From Pseudoflavonifractor sp. An44 (GTDB lineage Bacteria; Bacillota; Clostridia; Oscillospirales; Oscillospiraceae), in contig NZ_NFIH01000001.1 in assembly GCF_002161675.1 (NCBI RefSeq), positions 174,003-238,002 of the forward strand: a stretch of 64,000 nt of DNA. Direction: 5' to 3'. The position numbers and the translations under genes are program-made. Shown here one piece after another: positions 8,869-17,254 of this stretch (the first letter of the stretch is position 1; every line of letters begins with the position of its first letter). The notes beneath the pieces are model-generated. The model was given only the letters and a program-made list of their open reading frames with translations, made no database searches and was not told the DNA's origin.

Positions 8869-10696
8869 TGGCGATCACCTCCATTGCTTTTTGACAAATT
8901 CCTGCCCCGTCGATGCCGGTCATCTCCCGCAGCTGGGCCACCGAGCCCTGGGGCACAAACTGGTCTCCCAGATTCATCAGGGCCGCCTTCACAGGCACCC
9001 CGGCCAAGGCCAGCTCCGAGATGATGGTACGTCCCACGCAGCCGGAGTCGTTGCACTCCTCGGCTACGATGAGCCGCCCGGTTTGCTCACACAGGCGGCG
9101 GATGGGGCCCATATCCAGGGGACGGATGCTGTTGAGCTTCACCACCGCTACGGAGTGCCCCCGCTGCTCCAAGAGCTGGGCGGCCTGGAGCACCTGGTCC
9201 ACCATAGTGCCATAGGCCACCAAGGTCACATCGGTGCCCTCTTGAATCACCGTGGTGCCGTCCACCCCGGCCACCTGGGTCCACTGCCCTTCCCCGCCCC
9301 GGGGATAACGAATGGCCACCGGGCCGGTCATCTCACACACCGCATGGCGGAGCATGGCCCGCAGCTCGGCAAAGCTGGCAGGGCATAAAATCTGCATCCC
9401 GGGCACCGTGGACAAAAAGCCCACATCAAACACGCCGTGGTGGGTCTCGCCGTCCTCTCCCACCAGGCCCGCCCGGTCCACGGCCAGGATGCCGTGGAGG
9501 TTTTGCAGGGCCATGTCGTGGATGAGCATGTCATAGCCCCGCTGTAAGAACGTAGAGTACACCGCAAACACCGGCAGGGCTCCCTGCTTGGCCAGACCTC
9601 CAGTCATGGCCACCGCGTGGCCCTCGGCGATACCTACGTCAAAGAATCGTTGGGGATAGCGGCGGGCAAACTCGTCCAGGCCAGTGCCCAGCCGCATAGC
9701 TGCCGTGATGGCCACCAGCTCCGGTTTTTCCTCAGCCAGCTGGCACATGGTCTCCCCAAACACCGAGGAGAAGTTAGCGCCCCCTGCCTTGGACACCGCC
9801 AGCCCCTTCTCCACATCAAAGGGGCCCACCCCGTGGAACTGATCCGGTTGGCGTTCTGCCGGTGTATAGCCCTTCCCCTTTACAGTTTTGACGTGGAGCA
9901 GCACCGGGCAATTGAGCTCCTTGGCGTAGCGGAACATCCGGGTAAGGTAGCTCACGTCGTGGCCGTCCACAGGGCCCAGGTAGGTAAAGCCCATGTCCTC
10001 AAACATGGAGTAGCCCAAGATGGCGTCCTTCACCATCTTCTTGGCCCGGTGGGTGACCTTGTAAACCGCTTGTCCCACGGCATTTTTCCCGGTGACACTG
10101 CGGTAGAGCTTTTTCAGGTGCAGGTACTGGGGTTTGAGGCGCTGGCGGGACAGGTGGGCGGCCACGCCGCCCACGCTCTTGGTGATGGACATGCCATTGT
10201 CGTTGAGGATGACAATGATGGGCTCGCCGCTGCTGCCCGCATCGGCCAGGCCCTCAAAGGCCAGTCCACCGGTGAGCGCGCCGTCCCCGATGAGGGCCAG
10301 CACGCTGTAGTCTTCCTTGTTGACGGTACGGGCCCGGGCCATGCCCAGGGCCACGGACACCGAGTTGGAGGCGTGGCCGGCAATGAAGGCGTCTGCCCGG
10401 CTCTCGTGGGGCTTGGGGAAGCCGGACAGGCCGCCGAACTTCCGCAGGGTGTTCATGGCCGAGCCCCGCCCGGTGAGGAGCTTGTGGGCGTAGCACTGGT
10501 GGCCCACGTCAAAGACCAGACGGTCCACATCCAGGTCAAAGACCCGGTGCACCGCCACCAAGATCTCCACCACGCCCAGACTGGAGGCCAGGTGTCCCCC
10601 GGTCTTGGAGACCGTCTGGATCATCTGTACCCGCAGCTGCTGGCACAGCTGTCTGGCCTGTTGGTCTGTCATCTCGCTGTATTGCTGAGGCAACAC
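8861..10696 (-). CDS. dxs: 1-deoxy-D-xylulose-5-phosphate synthase
   Basis: First enzyme of the MEP isoprenoid pathway, making DXP from pyruvate and glyceraldehyde 3-phosphate with thiamine diphosphate. The 611-aa transketolase-like protein has the N-terminal SKTGGHLASSLGVVE segment, the thiamine-binding motif GDGALTGGLAFEGL, the pyrimidine domain DVGIAEGHAVAMTGGLA and a C-terminal domain ending near its usual length. The start is GTG 10696 with AGGAAGGAG about 8 bases upstream. It lies downstream of a polyprenyl synthase gene, so precursor supply and chain elongation are encoded together. Confidence 0.97.
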   Translation of the reverse strand: MLPQQYSEMTDQQARQLCQQLRVQMIQTVSKTGGHLASSLGVVEILVAVHRVFDLDVDRLVFDVGHQCYAHKLLTGRGSAMNTLRKFGGLSGFPKPHESRADAFIAGHASNSVSVALGMARARTVNKEDYSVLALIGDGALTGGLAFEGLADAGSSGEPIIVILNDNGMSITKSVGGVAAHLSRQRLKPQYLHLKKLYRSVTGKNAVGQAVYKVTHRAKKMVKDAILGYSMFEDMGFTYLGPVDGHDVSYLTRMFRYAKELNCPVLLHVKTVKGKGYTPAERQPDQFHGVGPFDVEKGLAVSKAGGANFSSVFGETMCQLAEEKPELVAITAAMRLGTGLDEFARRYPQRFFDVGIAEGHAVAMTGGLAKQGALPVFAVYSTFLQRGYDMLIHDMALQNLHGILAVDRAGLVGEDGETHHGVFDVGFLSTVPGMQILCPASFAELRAMLRHAVCEMTGPVAIRYPRGGEGQWTQVAGVDGTTVIQEGTDVTLVAYGTMVDQVLQAAQLLEQRGHSVAVVKLNSIRPLDMGPIRRLCEQTGRLIVAEECNDSGCVGRTIISELALAGVPVKAALMNLGDQFVPQGSVAQLREMTGIDGAGICQKAMEVIANG

Positions 10697-10723
10697 GCGG
10701 CTCCACTCCTTCCTGTATGGGGG

Positions 10724-11161
10724 TTACAGCAGAAAATACGCTCCAGCTGTCCCCACGACGACACCCAGAACTGCCCCGGCTGCCACTTGCAGCGGGGTGT
10801 GGCCGATGAGCTCCTTGAGTTCCTCGGCAAACAGCTCTGGCTTGTATTCATCCCAGTTTTTCATGATGTAGTTGAGGATTTTGGCCTGCTCTCCCGTCTC
10901 CTTGCGGACGTTGGCGGCGTCGTACATCACCACAAAGGCCACCACCACCGCCAGGGCGAACACCGGCTGGTCAAACCCGGCGGTCATGCCGATACCAGAG
11001 GCACAGGCACACACCAGAGCCGAGTGGGAACTGGGCATTCCGCCGCCGGTGAACAGGTAGCTCCAGTCCACCTTGCGGTAGACCACCACGGAGATGAGCA
11101 TCTTCAACGCCTGGGCAATGGCCCAGGCGGCCACAGCCAGAAATAAGATGGGTGAGATCAT
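10724..11161 (-). CDS. Divergent PAP2-family membrane protein (DUF212, YuiD-like)
   Basis: A 145-aa membrane protein with about four hydrophobic segments. It contains GGMPSSHSAL, the phosphatase-superfamily motif of the divergent PAP2 (DUF212) family, and a conserved YDAANVRKETGEQA loop. The C-terminal IGHTPLQVAAGAVLG also fits the family (HTPxEV-like). A role in lipid or isoprenoid-phosphate dephosphorylation is plausible because it sits between the polyprenyl synthase and dxs, but the biochemical role of this family is not established. ATG 11161 follows GGGAGG. Confidence 0.9.
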   Translation of the reverse strand: MISPILFLAVAAWAIAQALKMLISVVVYRKVDWSYLFTGGGMPSSHSALVCACASGIGMTAGFDQPVFALAVVVAFVVMYDAANVRKETGEQAKILNYIMKNWDEYKPELFAEELKELIGHTPLQVAAGAVLGVVVGTAGAYFLL

Positions 11162-11178
11162 GGCGTATACCTCCCTTT

Positions 11179-12066
11179 TTAGTGGTCCCGCTTGGCCAGG
11201 GCATCCGCCAGAGCGCAGAGGAACTCACCTGTGTCCGGGAACGCCTCCTGCACCGCCAGCTTGGCCCGGTGGGTATACCGCTGCACCAGCTCCTGGCAGG
11301 AGTCCAGGCCATACAGGGTGACATAGGTCACCTTGCCGTTCTCCCGGTCAGACCCCACGGGCTTGCCCAGCTGCTGGGTGGTGGACTCCTCGTCCAGCAT
11401 GTCGTCCCGAATTTGGAACGCCATACCCAGGCCCTGGGCGTACTCCTTGGCCGCCTTCCACTGTGCCATGGTGGGAGCCACCGGGGAGGCAGTCAGGCCC
11501 AGCAGGCAGGCGGCCTTGAGAAGGGCCGCCGTCTTCCAGCTGTGCACCAGGTTCAGCCGCTCCTCGGTCTGGTTGTCCCCGTTCATGTCCAGGTACTGCC
11601 CGGCGCAGATGCCCTGGATGGCACCCGCCGCCTGGGCCAGCACGGCACAGGCCTCGCCGTTGGATTCCACACGCTGGGTACGCCGGGAGGTGGCCAGCCG
11701 GGAAAAGGCCTCCGCCTGGAGGGCATCACCGGCCAGCACAGCGGTGCACTCTCCGTACACCTTGTGGCAGGTGGGCTTGCCCCGGCGCAGGTCATCGTTG
11801 TCCATACAGGGCAGGTCGTCGTGGATGAGGGAATAGGTATGGAGCATCTCCACCGCCACGGCGTAGTCCACAGCGGGCTCCATGGACCCGCACAGGGCCT
11901 CACAGAACTTCAACACCAGCACCGGACGAATCCGCTTGCCCCCGGCCAACAGGCTGTACCGCATGGCCTGCAACAGCTCCTGGTGGGGGCCCATATCCAA
12001 AAGGCTCTCTTTCAGGGCCTGCTCCGCCATCTGGCGGGCCTGCTCATATTGTGCCTCATAGTCCAT
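11179..12066 (-). CDS. ispA: Polyprenyl (farnesyl/geranylgeranyl) diphosphate synthase
   Basis: Elongates allylic diphosphates with isopentenyl diphosphate. The 295-aa all-helical protein has the first aspartate-rich motif DDLPCMDNDDLRRG and the second RDDMLDEESTT, plus GGKRIRPVLVL. The frame extends upstream through xseB, but the ATG at 12066 follows AGGAAGGAG and gives MDYEAQYEQARQ. The xseB stop overlaps this start by 11 bases. Product chain length (C15 or C20) cannot be fixed from the sequence alone. Confidence 0.94.
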   Translation of the reverse strand: MDYEAQYEQARQMAEQALKESLLDMGPHQELLQAMRYSLLAGGKRIRPVLVLKFCEALCGSMEPAVDYAVAVEMLHTYSLIHDDLPCMDNDDLRRGKPTCHKVYGECTAVLAGDALQAEAFSRLATSRRTQRVESNGEACAVLAQAAGAIQGICAGQYLDMNGDNQTEERLNLVHSWKTAALLKAACLLGLTASPVAPTMAQWKAAKEYAQGLGMAFQIRDDMLDEESTTQQLGKPVGSDRENGKVTYVTLYGLDSCQELVQRYTHRAKLAVQEAFPDTGEFLCALADALAKRDH

Positions 12067-12298
12067 CGTTTTGTTCTCCTTCCTGGAAGGGGACCTCCTC
12101 CTGGGCCTCCCCGCCCAGCAGCAGGCGGACCTTCTGCTCGGCCTGGTCCAGCATCTGGGTGCAGTGGGCGGCCAGACCGGTCCCCTCTTCAAACAGTTTC
12201 AGCGACTGGTCCAGGCTGGACTCGCCTCGCTCCAGCTGGGAGACAATCTCCTCCAGCCGCTTCATGGATTCCTCAAAGCTCTTCTTCTTTACCGCCAC
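12056..12298 (-). CDS. xseB: Exodeoxyribonuclease VII small subunit
   Basis: An 80-aa helical protein of typical length. It carries the family signature FEESMKRLEEIVSQLE followed by ESSLDQSLKLFEEG. It partners XseA in the exonuclease VII complex that degrades single-stranded DNA. The start is GTG 12298 with GGAGGA upstream. It overlaps the xseA stop by 10 bases and runs into ispA, so the three genes are tightly coupled. Confidence 0.95.
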   Translation of the reverse strand: MAVKKKSFEESMKRLEEIVSQLERGESSLDQSLKLFEEGTGLAAHCTQMLDQAEQKVRLLLGGEAQEEVPFQEGEQNDGL

Positions 12299-13509
12299 TG
12301 CTGTTCCTCCTTTTCTTCCACCCGGCAGTGGTACACGCCATCTGCCACCAGCACGTCCATGGCCTGGCCAGGTTGTACCTGCTCCACCGTAGTCACCGCC
12401 CGCCCCTCTGCCTTGGCGATGGCATAGCCCCGGCTGAGCACCTTCAGCGGGCTCATGGCGTCCACCCGGCCCGCCAGCCCCGCCAGCTCCACTCGGCCCC
12501 GGCGCAGGGTACGCTCCAAGGCCATGGCTAGACGGCGCTGCACACCATCCAAACGCATACGCTGGTCATCCACCACCGCCACGGGGTTGCGCAGCACACG
12601 GCTCTGCTCCAGACGGGTCAGTTCCTTCCGGTCCCGGTCCAGCTGGACCTCCATGGCCTGTCTCAGCCGGAGGGTGAGCCCCTCCAGCCGCTGCCGCTCC
12701 TGTTGCTGGTCTGGCACCGCCAATTCGGCGGCGTTGGAGGGAGTGGAAGCCCGCAGATCCGCCACGTAGTCGGAGATGGTCACATCCGGCTCATGGCCCA
12801 CCGCCGAGATGACGGGGATGTTGGACAGGGCAATGGCCCAGGCCACCGGCTCCTCGTTGAAGGCCCACAGGTCCTCCCGGGAGCCGCCGCCTCGGCCGGT
12901 GATGATGAGGTCGATGTCGTCTCGGTTGTTCACCTGGTGGATGGCGGCGGCGATCTCCTCTGCCGCCCCCTCCCCCTGCACCCGCACCGGCACCACCAAC
13001 ACCTGGGTCAGGGGCCAGCGCTGGCGCAGAATGCGAATCATATCCCGCACCGCAGCTCCCGCCGGGGAAGTCACCAGGGCGATGCGCCTGGGATAGGCGG
13101 GCAATGGCTGCTTCTTGGCCGGGTCAAAGAGGCCCTGGGCCTCCAGCTTCTTTTTCAGCTCCTCGAAGGCCCGGTCCAGGGCTCCCCGCCCATCCTCCAT
13201 CAGCTGGGTACAGTACAGCTGATACTGGCCGTCCCGGGGATAGACGGACACTCGGCCGTAGGCAATCACCGACAGGCCGTTGACGGGCTTAAAGCGCAGC
13301 CGGGCCGCATCCCCCCGGAACATAACGCAGCGGATACTCCCCTGCTCGTCCTTGAGGGAAAAGTAGTGGTGCCCGGAGGGGTAACACTTGTAGTTGGACA
13401 CCTCGCCCCGCACCAGCAGTCCCCGCAGCAGGGGGTCGCCGTCCACCAGCTCCTTGAGATACCCGTTGACCTGGGAGACGGAATAGACGGGAAGCTGGGC
13501 GCCGCTCAC
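12289..13509 (-). CDS. xseA: Exodeoxyribonuclease VII large subunit
   Basis: The catalytic subunit of exonuclease VII, 406 aa. The N-terminal OB-fold includes VRGEVSNYKCYPSGHHYFSLKDE. The catalytic region includes ALVTSPAGAAVRDM and the conserved GRGGGSREDLWAFNEE segment, then VGHEPDVTISDYVADLRASTPSNAAE. A coiled-coil C-terminus follows. The start is GTG 13509, overlapping the stop of the TsaD-like gene by 4 bases (GTGA). Confidence 0.96.
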   Translation of the reverse strand: MSGAQLPVYSVSQVNGYLKELVDGDPLLRGLLVRGEVSNYKCYPSGHHYFSLKDEQGSIRCVMFRGDAARLRFKPVNGLSVIAYGRVSVYPRDGQYQLYCTQLMEDGRGALDRAFEELKKKLEAQGLFDPAKKQPLPAYPRRIALVTSPAGAAVRDMIRILRQRWPLTQVLVVPVRVQGEGAAEEIAAAIHQVNNRDDIDLIITGRGGGSREDLWAFNEEPVAWAIALSNIPVISAVGHEPDVTISDYVADLRASTPSNAAELAVPDQQQERQRLEGLTLRLRQAMEVQLDRDRKELTRLEQSRVLRNPVAVVDDQRMRLDGVQRRLAMALERTLRRGRVELAGLAGRVDAMSPLKVLSRGYAIAKAEGRAVTTVEQVQPGQAMDVLVADGVYHCRVEEKEEQQWR

Positions 13510-14447
13510 GGCTCAATCCCCCGTTCCACCGCCCGGTGGGCCAGGATGGCCACACCCAGGGCGTTGTCCGTGGAGTACTGGGGCGGCGCAAAGATGGCCC
13601 CCAGAGGCTCCAGGCGACTGCGCAGCAGAGAGTTGGAGGCCACGCCGCCGGAGCACAGCACGGGCAGGTTTCCGTATTTTTTCTGGGCCCAGGCAGTGGT
13701 GCGGGCCAGCACCGAGGCCAGGGTCTCAAAGGTGAATCGGGCCACGTCGGCGGGAGCTACCCCGGCCTCTGCCATGCCCTTGATCTTATTCTCCATGCCG
13801 GACAGGGAGAAGGAGCCCTCCTTGGTCTTCACCACAAAGTACTTCTCCTCCTGAGAGTCCCGGCTGAGCACGTCCATGGCCTTTCCCGCCGGGAAGTCCA
13901 GGCCCAGCATGACGCCGATGCGGTCCACCAGCTGGCCCGCGGAGATGTCCGAGGTGCCGCCGATGAGCTCGGCTTGGACGGTGTGCCCGTGGGGGTGCAC
14001 CACCAACAGCTCAGTGGTGCCGCCGGACAGGTGCCAGGCCAGGTGGGGCTGGTCCATCAGGTCCTCCCGCCCCGCCGACCAGGCGGCCGCCGCAATGTGG
14101 CCCTGCTGATGGGAACAGGGATAGAAGGGCACGCCCAGGGCTGCAGCCAGAGACCGTCCCTGTCCCTCGCCCACCAGGAAGCAGGGCATGTAAGACCCCT
14201 CAACTTCCCGGGGCTGGGTGGAGGCGCCCACGGCCCGGATTTCTCCCATGGCCCCTTCGGCCCGCAGCGCCTCGGTCATCAGATGCAGACGCTTGACGTG
14301 CTGAAACACCGCCTCGCTCTGACGCAGACCCAGGGAGCCCTCTTGCACCGTCAGGAGACGGCCGTGGTTTACCCCCACTCTGCCGTCAAACACCGCCGCC
14401 GACGTGGTATAGTTGCTGGTGTCAAATCCCAAACACATTCCTGCCAT
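13506..14447 (-). CDS. TsaD/Kae1-like (glycoprotease-family) protein
   Basis: A 313-aa ASKHA-fold protein of the TsaD/Kae1/Qri7 family. It shows an N-terminal GFDTSNYTTSAAVF phosphate loop, a HQQGH metal-ligand pair (HxxxH), the SGGTTELLVV motif (SGGHT-like) and ISAGQLVDRIGVMLGLDFPAGK. True TsaD makes the tRNA t6A modification with TsaB and TsaE, which are not here. In Clostridia a second, divergent copy commonly sits between xseA and nusB, so this may be that paralogue rather than the essential TsaD. The start ATG 14447 follows GGGAGGGACAAGG. It couples to xseA by a 4-base overlap. Confidence 0.82.
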   Translation of the reverse strand: MAGMCLGFDTSNYTTSAAVFDGRVGVNHGRLLTVQEGSLGLRQSEAVFQHVKRLHLMTEALRAEGAMGEIRAVGASTQPREVEGSYMPCFLVGEGQGRSLAAALGVPFYPCSHQQGHIAAAAWSAGREDLMDQPHLAWHLSGGTTELLVVHPHGHTVQAELIGGTSDISAGQLVDRIGVMLGLDFPAGKAMDVLSRDSQEEKYFVVKTKEGSFSLSGMENKIKGMAEAGVAPADVARFTFETLASVLARTTAWAQKKYGNLPVLCSGGVASNSLLRSRLEPLGAIFAPPQYSTDNALGVAILAHRAVERGIEP

Positions 14448-14475
14448 CCTTGTCCCCTCCCTCGTTGTCTTCTCG

Positions 14476-14934
14476 TCAGTCCTGTTCCTGGGGAAACTCC
14501 TCCCGGACGAATGCGCCCAAGATACCGTTGACAAACCGCACCACGTCCTCATCCAGGTACTTCTTGGAAATTTCCACTGCTTCGTTGATGGCCACCTTGT
14601 TGGGCACATCGGGCATGTACAAAATCTCGTACATGGTCAAGCGCATGATGGCCGCCGCCACCCGGTCGATGCGGGAGAACCGCCATCCCTTGGCGTGGCG
14701 CTCAATGTAGCCGTCCAGCTCGGCACCGTGGTCAGCCACTCCCCGCACCAGAGTGACAATATACTCTTTGAGCCCTTCGCCGGGGAACTGGGCGTACAGC
14801 TCTTCCTCCTGGCCTCTGGCTGCAAAGGCCTCTTCCGTCAGCTCCCGCTCCAGCAGCTGGTCCGCCTTCAGGTTGGAAAACGCCAGCTCAAAGGTGAGAT
14901 GCATCGCAATTTCCCGGGCTGTTTTTCTGGTCAT
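14476..14934 (-). CDS. nusB: Transcription antitermination protein NusB
   Basis: A 152-aa all-helical RNA-binding protein that acts with NusE in rRNA antitermination. It begins MTRKTAREIAMHLTFEL and contains RIDRVAAAIMRLTMYEIL and the conserved VAINEAVEISKKYLDED segment, ending VNGILG-like. It follows the asp23 terminator, and a possible -10 (TATAAT) lies on the minus strand near 15010. It precedes the TsaD-like gene by 28 bases. Confidence 0.95.
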   Translation of the reverse strand: MTRKTAREIAMHLTFELAFSNLKADQLLERELTEEAFAARGQEEELYAQFPGEGLKEYIVTLVRGVADHGAELDGYIERHAKGWRFSRIDRVAAAIMRLTMYEILYMPDVPNKVAINEAVEISKKYLDEDVVRFVNGILGAFVREEFPQEQD

Positions 14935-15123
14935 GGAACCTTCATCCTTTCGCGGCTCACCCGCCGCCTAATCTAAAAGGGGCATACTCCCCCAATGTGT
15001 ATATACATTGATTATACACGCAATGGTGGGAAAAGAAAACCCCTTTCCCGCCCCCTGCGACGAATTTGGACAAATGGGCAACCCAGCCCCATTCCCCGCA
15101 GATTCCCTGTGCAAAACGCAAAA

Positions 15124-15152
15124 GAGCCGCTGCGCACATCACGCAGCGGCTC
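15124..15152 (-). terminator. Terminator after asp23
   Basis: An 11-bp perfect stem (GAGCCGCTGCG / CGCAGCGGCTC) is followed on the minus strand by TTTTGCGTTTTG. It lies 14 bases after the asp23 stop. Confidence 0.8.
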
Positions 15153-15165
15153 CGCCTTGTTTTGT

Positions 15166-15534
15166 TTACTTCTGGAAGGTCACACCGGACACGGTGACGT
15201 TGACCCCGGCCACGTCCAGGCCGCTGGTGTTCATCACTGCGTTCTGAATGGCGTCCTGCACGTTCTTGGCCACCTCGGGCACCACGTAGCCGTACTTGAC
15301 CAGGATGGTGACGTCCACCATCACGGCCTCGCCCTCCACCTCCAGGTGGACGCCCTTGGCCACGCTCTTGCGGGTCACCAGAGCCGCCACGTCGTTGGTC
15401 AGGGTGGTGCCCAGAGCACTCACGCCGTCCACTTCCATAGCTGCTGCCCCGGCGATGACGGCCAGAACCTCCTCAGAGATGTTCACGCTTCCCAGCTCTT
15501 CCTGGCGGGAGATATATTCCTTGCCTTCGGCCAT
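15166..15534 (-). CDS. Asp23/Gls24-family envelope stress protein
   Basis: A 122-aa protein of the Asp23/Gls24 (YloU-like) family with the typical start GSVNISEEVLAVIAGAAAMEVDGVS, a VDVTILVKYGYVVPEVAKNVQ strand-helix unit and a C-terminal VAGVNVTVSGVTF strand. These proteins are linked to the cell envelope and alkaline or stress tolerance; the molecular role is unclear. It sits between spoIIIAH and nusB, a common clostridial arrangement. It has its own promoter (15603-15631) and terminator. Confidence 0.93.
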   Translation of the reverse strand: MAEGKEYISRQEELGSVNISEEVLAVIAGAAAMEVDGVSALGTTLTNDVAALVTRKSVAKGVHLEVEGEAVMVDVTILVKYGYVVPEVAKNVQDAIQNAVMNTSGLDVAGVNVTVSGVTFQK

Positions 15535-15602
15535 ACTGCCTCACGCTCCTTCTTCGTTCTCAGGGCAGCCAAACGTCCGCCCGGTTTCAGATAACTGGAG
15601 AC

Positions 15603-15631
15603 ATTATACCACCGCAAGGCCTAAAATACAA
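15603..15631 (-). promoter_or_regulatory. Promoter of asp23
   Basis: TTGTAT (15631-15626) and a consensus TATAAT (15608-15603) are 17 bases apart on the minus strand. They lie in the 107-base gap between spoIIIAH and asp23. Confidence 0.7.
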
Positions 15632-15641
15632 TCCTGTTTTT

Positions 15642-16217
15642 CTAGGGTTTGGCCTCAATGATCTTGATCTGATCTGCGCTGAGTCCCGTTTCTTCCCGCA
15701 CAATCTCCACGATTTTCGCAATATCCGTCTCGCTCAGGCCCTGGTCTGTGGAGGACACCACCAGGTTCACGCCGTCCTCCCCAATGAAGCACACACAGTC
15801 TCCGTATCCCTTGGCGGTGACCAGGTTCTCCACCTGGGCCTCCGAGAGGGTGTCGTCGGCCATGGTCTGGATGGAGGCGTTGGCCTCATCCACCACCTTC
15901 TGGTCCGCCTTCTCGTCGGCCGCCGCCTCCTGCAACAGCTCCAGGGCGCTGTCCCGGGCCTGCTGACGGTTGAGCCGGGCGCTGGCAAAGTAGCCGCTGC
16001 CCGTCTCCTCCTCCGTCTGGCCCTCCGCCGTCTCCCCATCCTGCTCCTCGTCCACGCCATTGACCAGGGTGGTCTGGCCCAGCACCTTGCCGTCACTGCC
16101 GTCGGTGCCGCTACCCTCTCCGGTGAGTTGGTTGTTGTAGGACCAGTTGAGATACACCGCCACCCCCACAAACAGCACGATGGCCAACACCACTGCATTG
16201 CGTTTCCAAACGCTCAT
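15642..16217 (-). CDS. spoIIIAH: Stage III sporulation protein AH
   Basis: A 191-aa mother-cell protein of the SpoIIIA-SpoIIQ channel. It has a single N-terminal membrane segment (about residues 7-25) and an acidic low-complexity linker (about 33-75). The C-terminal domain (about 80-191) has the YscJ/FliF-like ring-building fold of the family, with ARLNRQQARDSALELLQ typical of SpoIIIAH. SpoIIQ is not in the window. It is the last gene of the spoIIIA operon. ATG 16217 follows TAGGAGG. Confidence 0.93.
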   Translation of the reverse strand: MSVWKRNAVVLAIVLFVGVAVYLNWSYNNQLTGEGSGTDGSDGKVLGQTTLVNGVDEEQDGETAEGQTEEETGSGYFASARLNRQQARDSALELLQEAAADEKADQKVVDEANASIQTMADDTLSEAQVENLVTAKGYGDCVCFIGEDGVNLVVSSTDQGLSETDIAKIVEIVREETGLSADQIKIIEAKP

Positions 16218-16244
16218 CCTTCTACCTCCTAAATGACATCGAAT

Positions 16245-16769
16245 TCAGTCGCCCGCACATATGGTAATCCGGTCCGAGCCCAGCCCGGTGAGGGCCGACA
16301 CCGCCTGGGTGATAGCCAGCTGCACCTGGGGGTCGTCCCCGCCTGGGCACACCACCAGCGCCCCTCGAAAACTGGGGTAATACTGGGTCAGCAGAACCAC
16401 TTCCTCTCCATCCTCCCCGTCGCAGATCACCGTGGTCTGCTCCTGGGAGCTCTCCTTCTCTCCCTGCTCTTCCACCCGGTCCTCAGCCAGCACCCGCTCC
16501 ACCCCCTGGTCCAGGGAGAGGAGCACCGTGGCGTCCCCCGCCCCTTGGATGCGGGAGATGGCCTGGGCCAGCCGCTGCTCCAGCTCTTCCACCGAGAAGG
16601 ACTCCTCCTCTGCCTCCTGGCCCTGGGTGTCCGGGCCCGAGGTAGCGGTGCGCTGGGTGGGCCAGGCCACCAGCACCAACCCCACCACGGCCAGAATCAG
16701 CACCAGCTTGTATTGCCGCAGCCAGCTGCGCCACTGCTCCCCATTGGGCATGTTCCAATTCCACTTCAC
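16245..16769 (-). CDS. spoIIIAG: Stage III sporulation protein AG
   Basis: A 174-aa protein with an N-terminal membrane segment (YKLVLILAVVGLVLVAW), an acidic linker and a C-terminal ring-building domain ending in QLAITQAVSALTGLGSDRITI. SpoIIIAG forms a large ring in the feeding-tube channel between mother cell and forespore. The start is GTG 16769, overlapping the spoIIIAF stop by 4 bases. Confidence 0.92.
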   Translation of the reverse strand: MKWNWNMPNGEQWRSWLRQYKLVLILAVVGLVLVAWPTQRTATSGPDTQGQEAEEESFSVEELEQRLAQAISRIQGAGDATVLLSLDQGVERVLAEDRVEEQGEKESSQEQTTVICDGEDGEEVVLLTQYYPSFRGALVVCPGGDDPQVQLAITQAVSALTGLGSDRITICAGD

Positions 16770-17254
16770 CCCGATATCACCTCAAAGCTCTGGCGCTCAT
16801 AGGGAATCCCCAGGTCCGCCTGCATCATGTCCGCCAGGGCGTCTCTCTGCGCCTGGGTCCAGGTCCCTGTTAAGCAGGCTGACCACGGCTGCGGTATCTC
16901 GTCATCCCATGCAACCACCACCTCCACCTGACACGTCACACCCAGCGATTCCGCCTTGTCCAAAATATATGCGCCGGTTTCCTCCTCTATGATGGATTCA
17001 TACAGCAATTGATTTTGTTCCATGAGCGCCTCCTCTGCCTCCTCCATGGCCCGAGTATCCCATTGCAGCATCTCCTGCCAGTCCTCTTCTTCCATGCCCA
17101 CCATGGGCCCCAGGGTCACCAGCAACAGCAGCAGGCTGCCCACCAGCTTGCACACCCGCTGTCCGCCACCCCCCTTCACCAGGGCCCCGGACACCACCAT
17201 CACCATGGACGCACAGGCCACACCCAGCAGCCACTGCTCCATCCAGCCGCTCAT
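16766..17254 (-). CDS. spoIIIAF: Stage III sporulation protein AF
   Basis: A 162-aa protein with two N-terminal membrane helices (about residues 6-26 and 36-54) and a C-terminal soluble domain that ends in the family-like ADLGIPYERQSFEVI. ATG 17254 overlaps the spoIIIAE stop (ATGA); residues upstream of it in the open frame are out-of-frame spoIIIAE sequence. It is part of the SpoIIIA engulfment channel. Confidence 0.9.
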   Translation of the reverse strand: MSGWMEQWLLGVACASMVMVVSGALVKGGGGQRVCKLVGSLLLLLVTLGPMVGMEEEDWQEMLQWDTRAMEEAEEALMEQNQLLYESIIEEETGAYILDKAESLGVTCQVEVVVAWDDEIPQPWSACLTGTWTQAQRDALADMMQADLGIPYERQSFEVISG

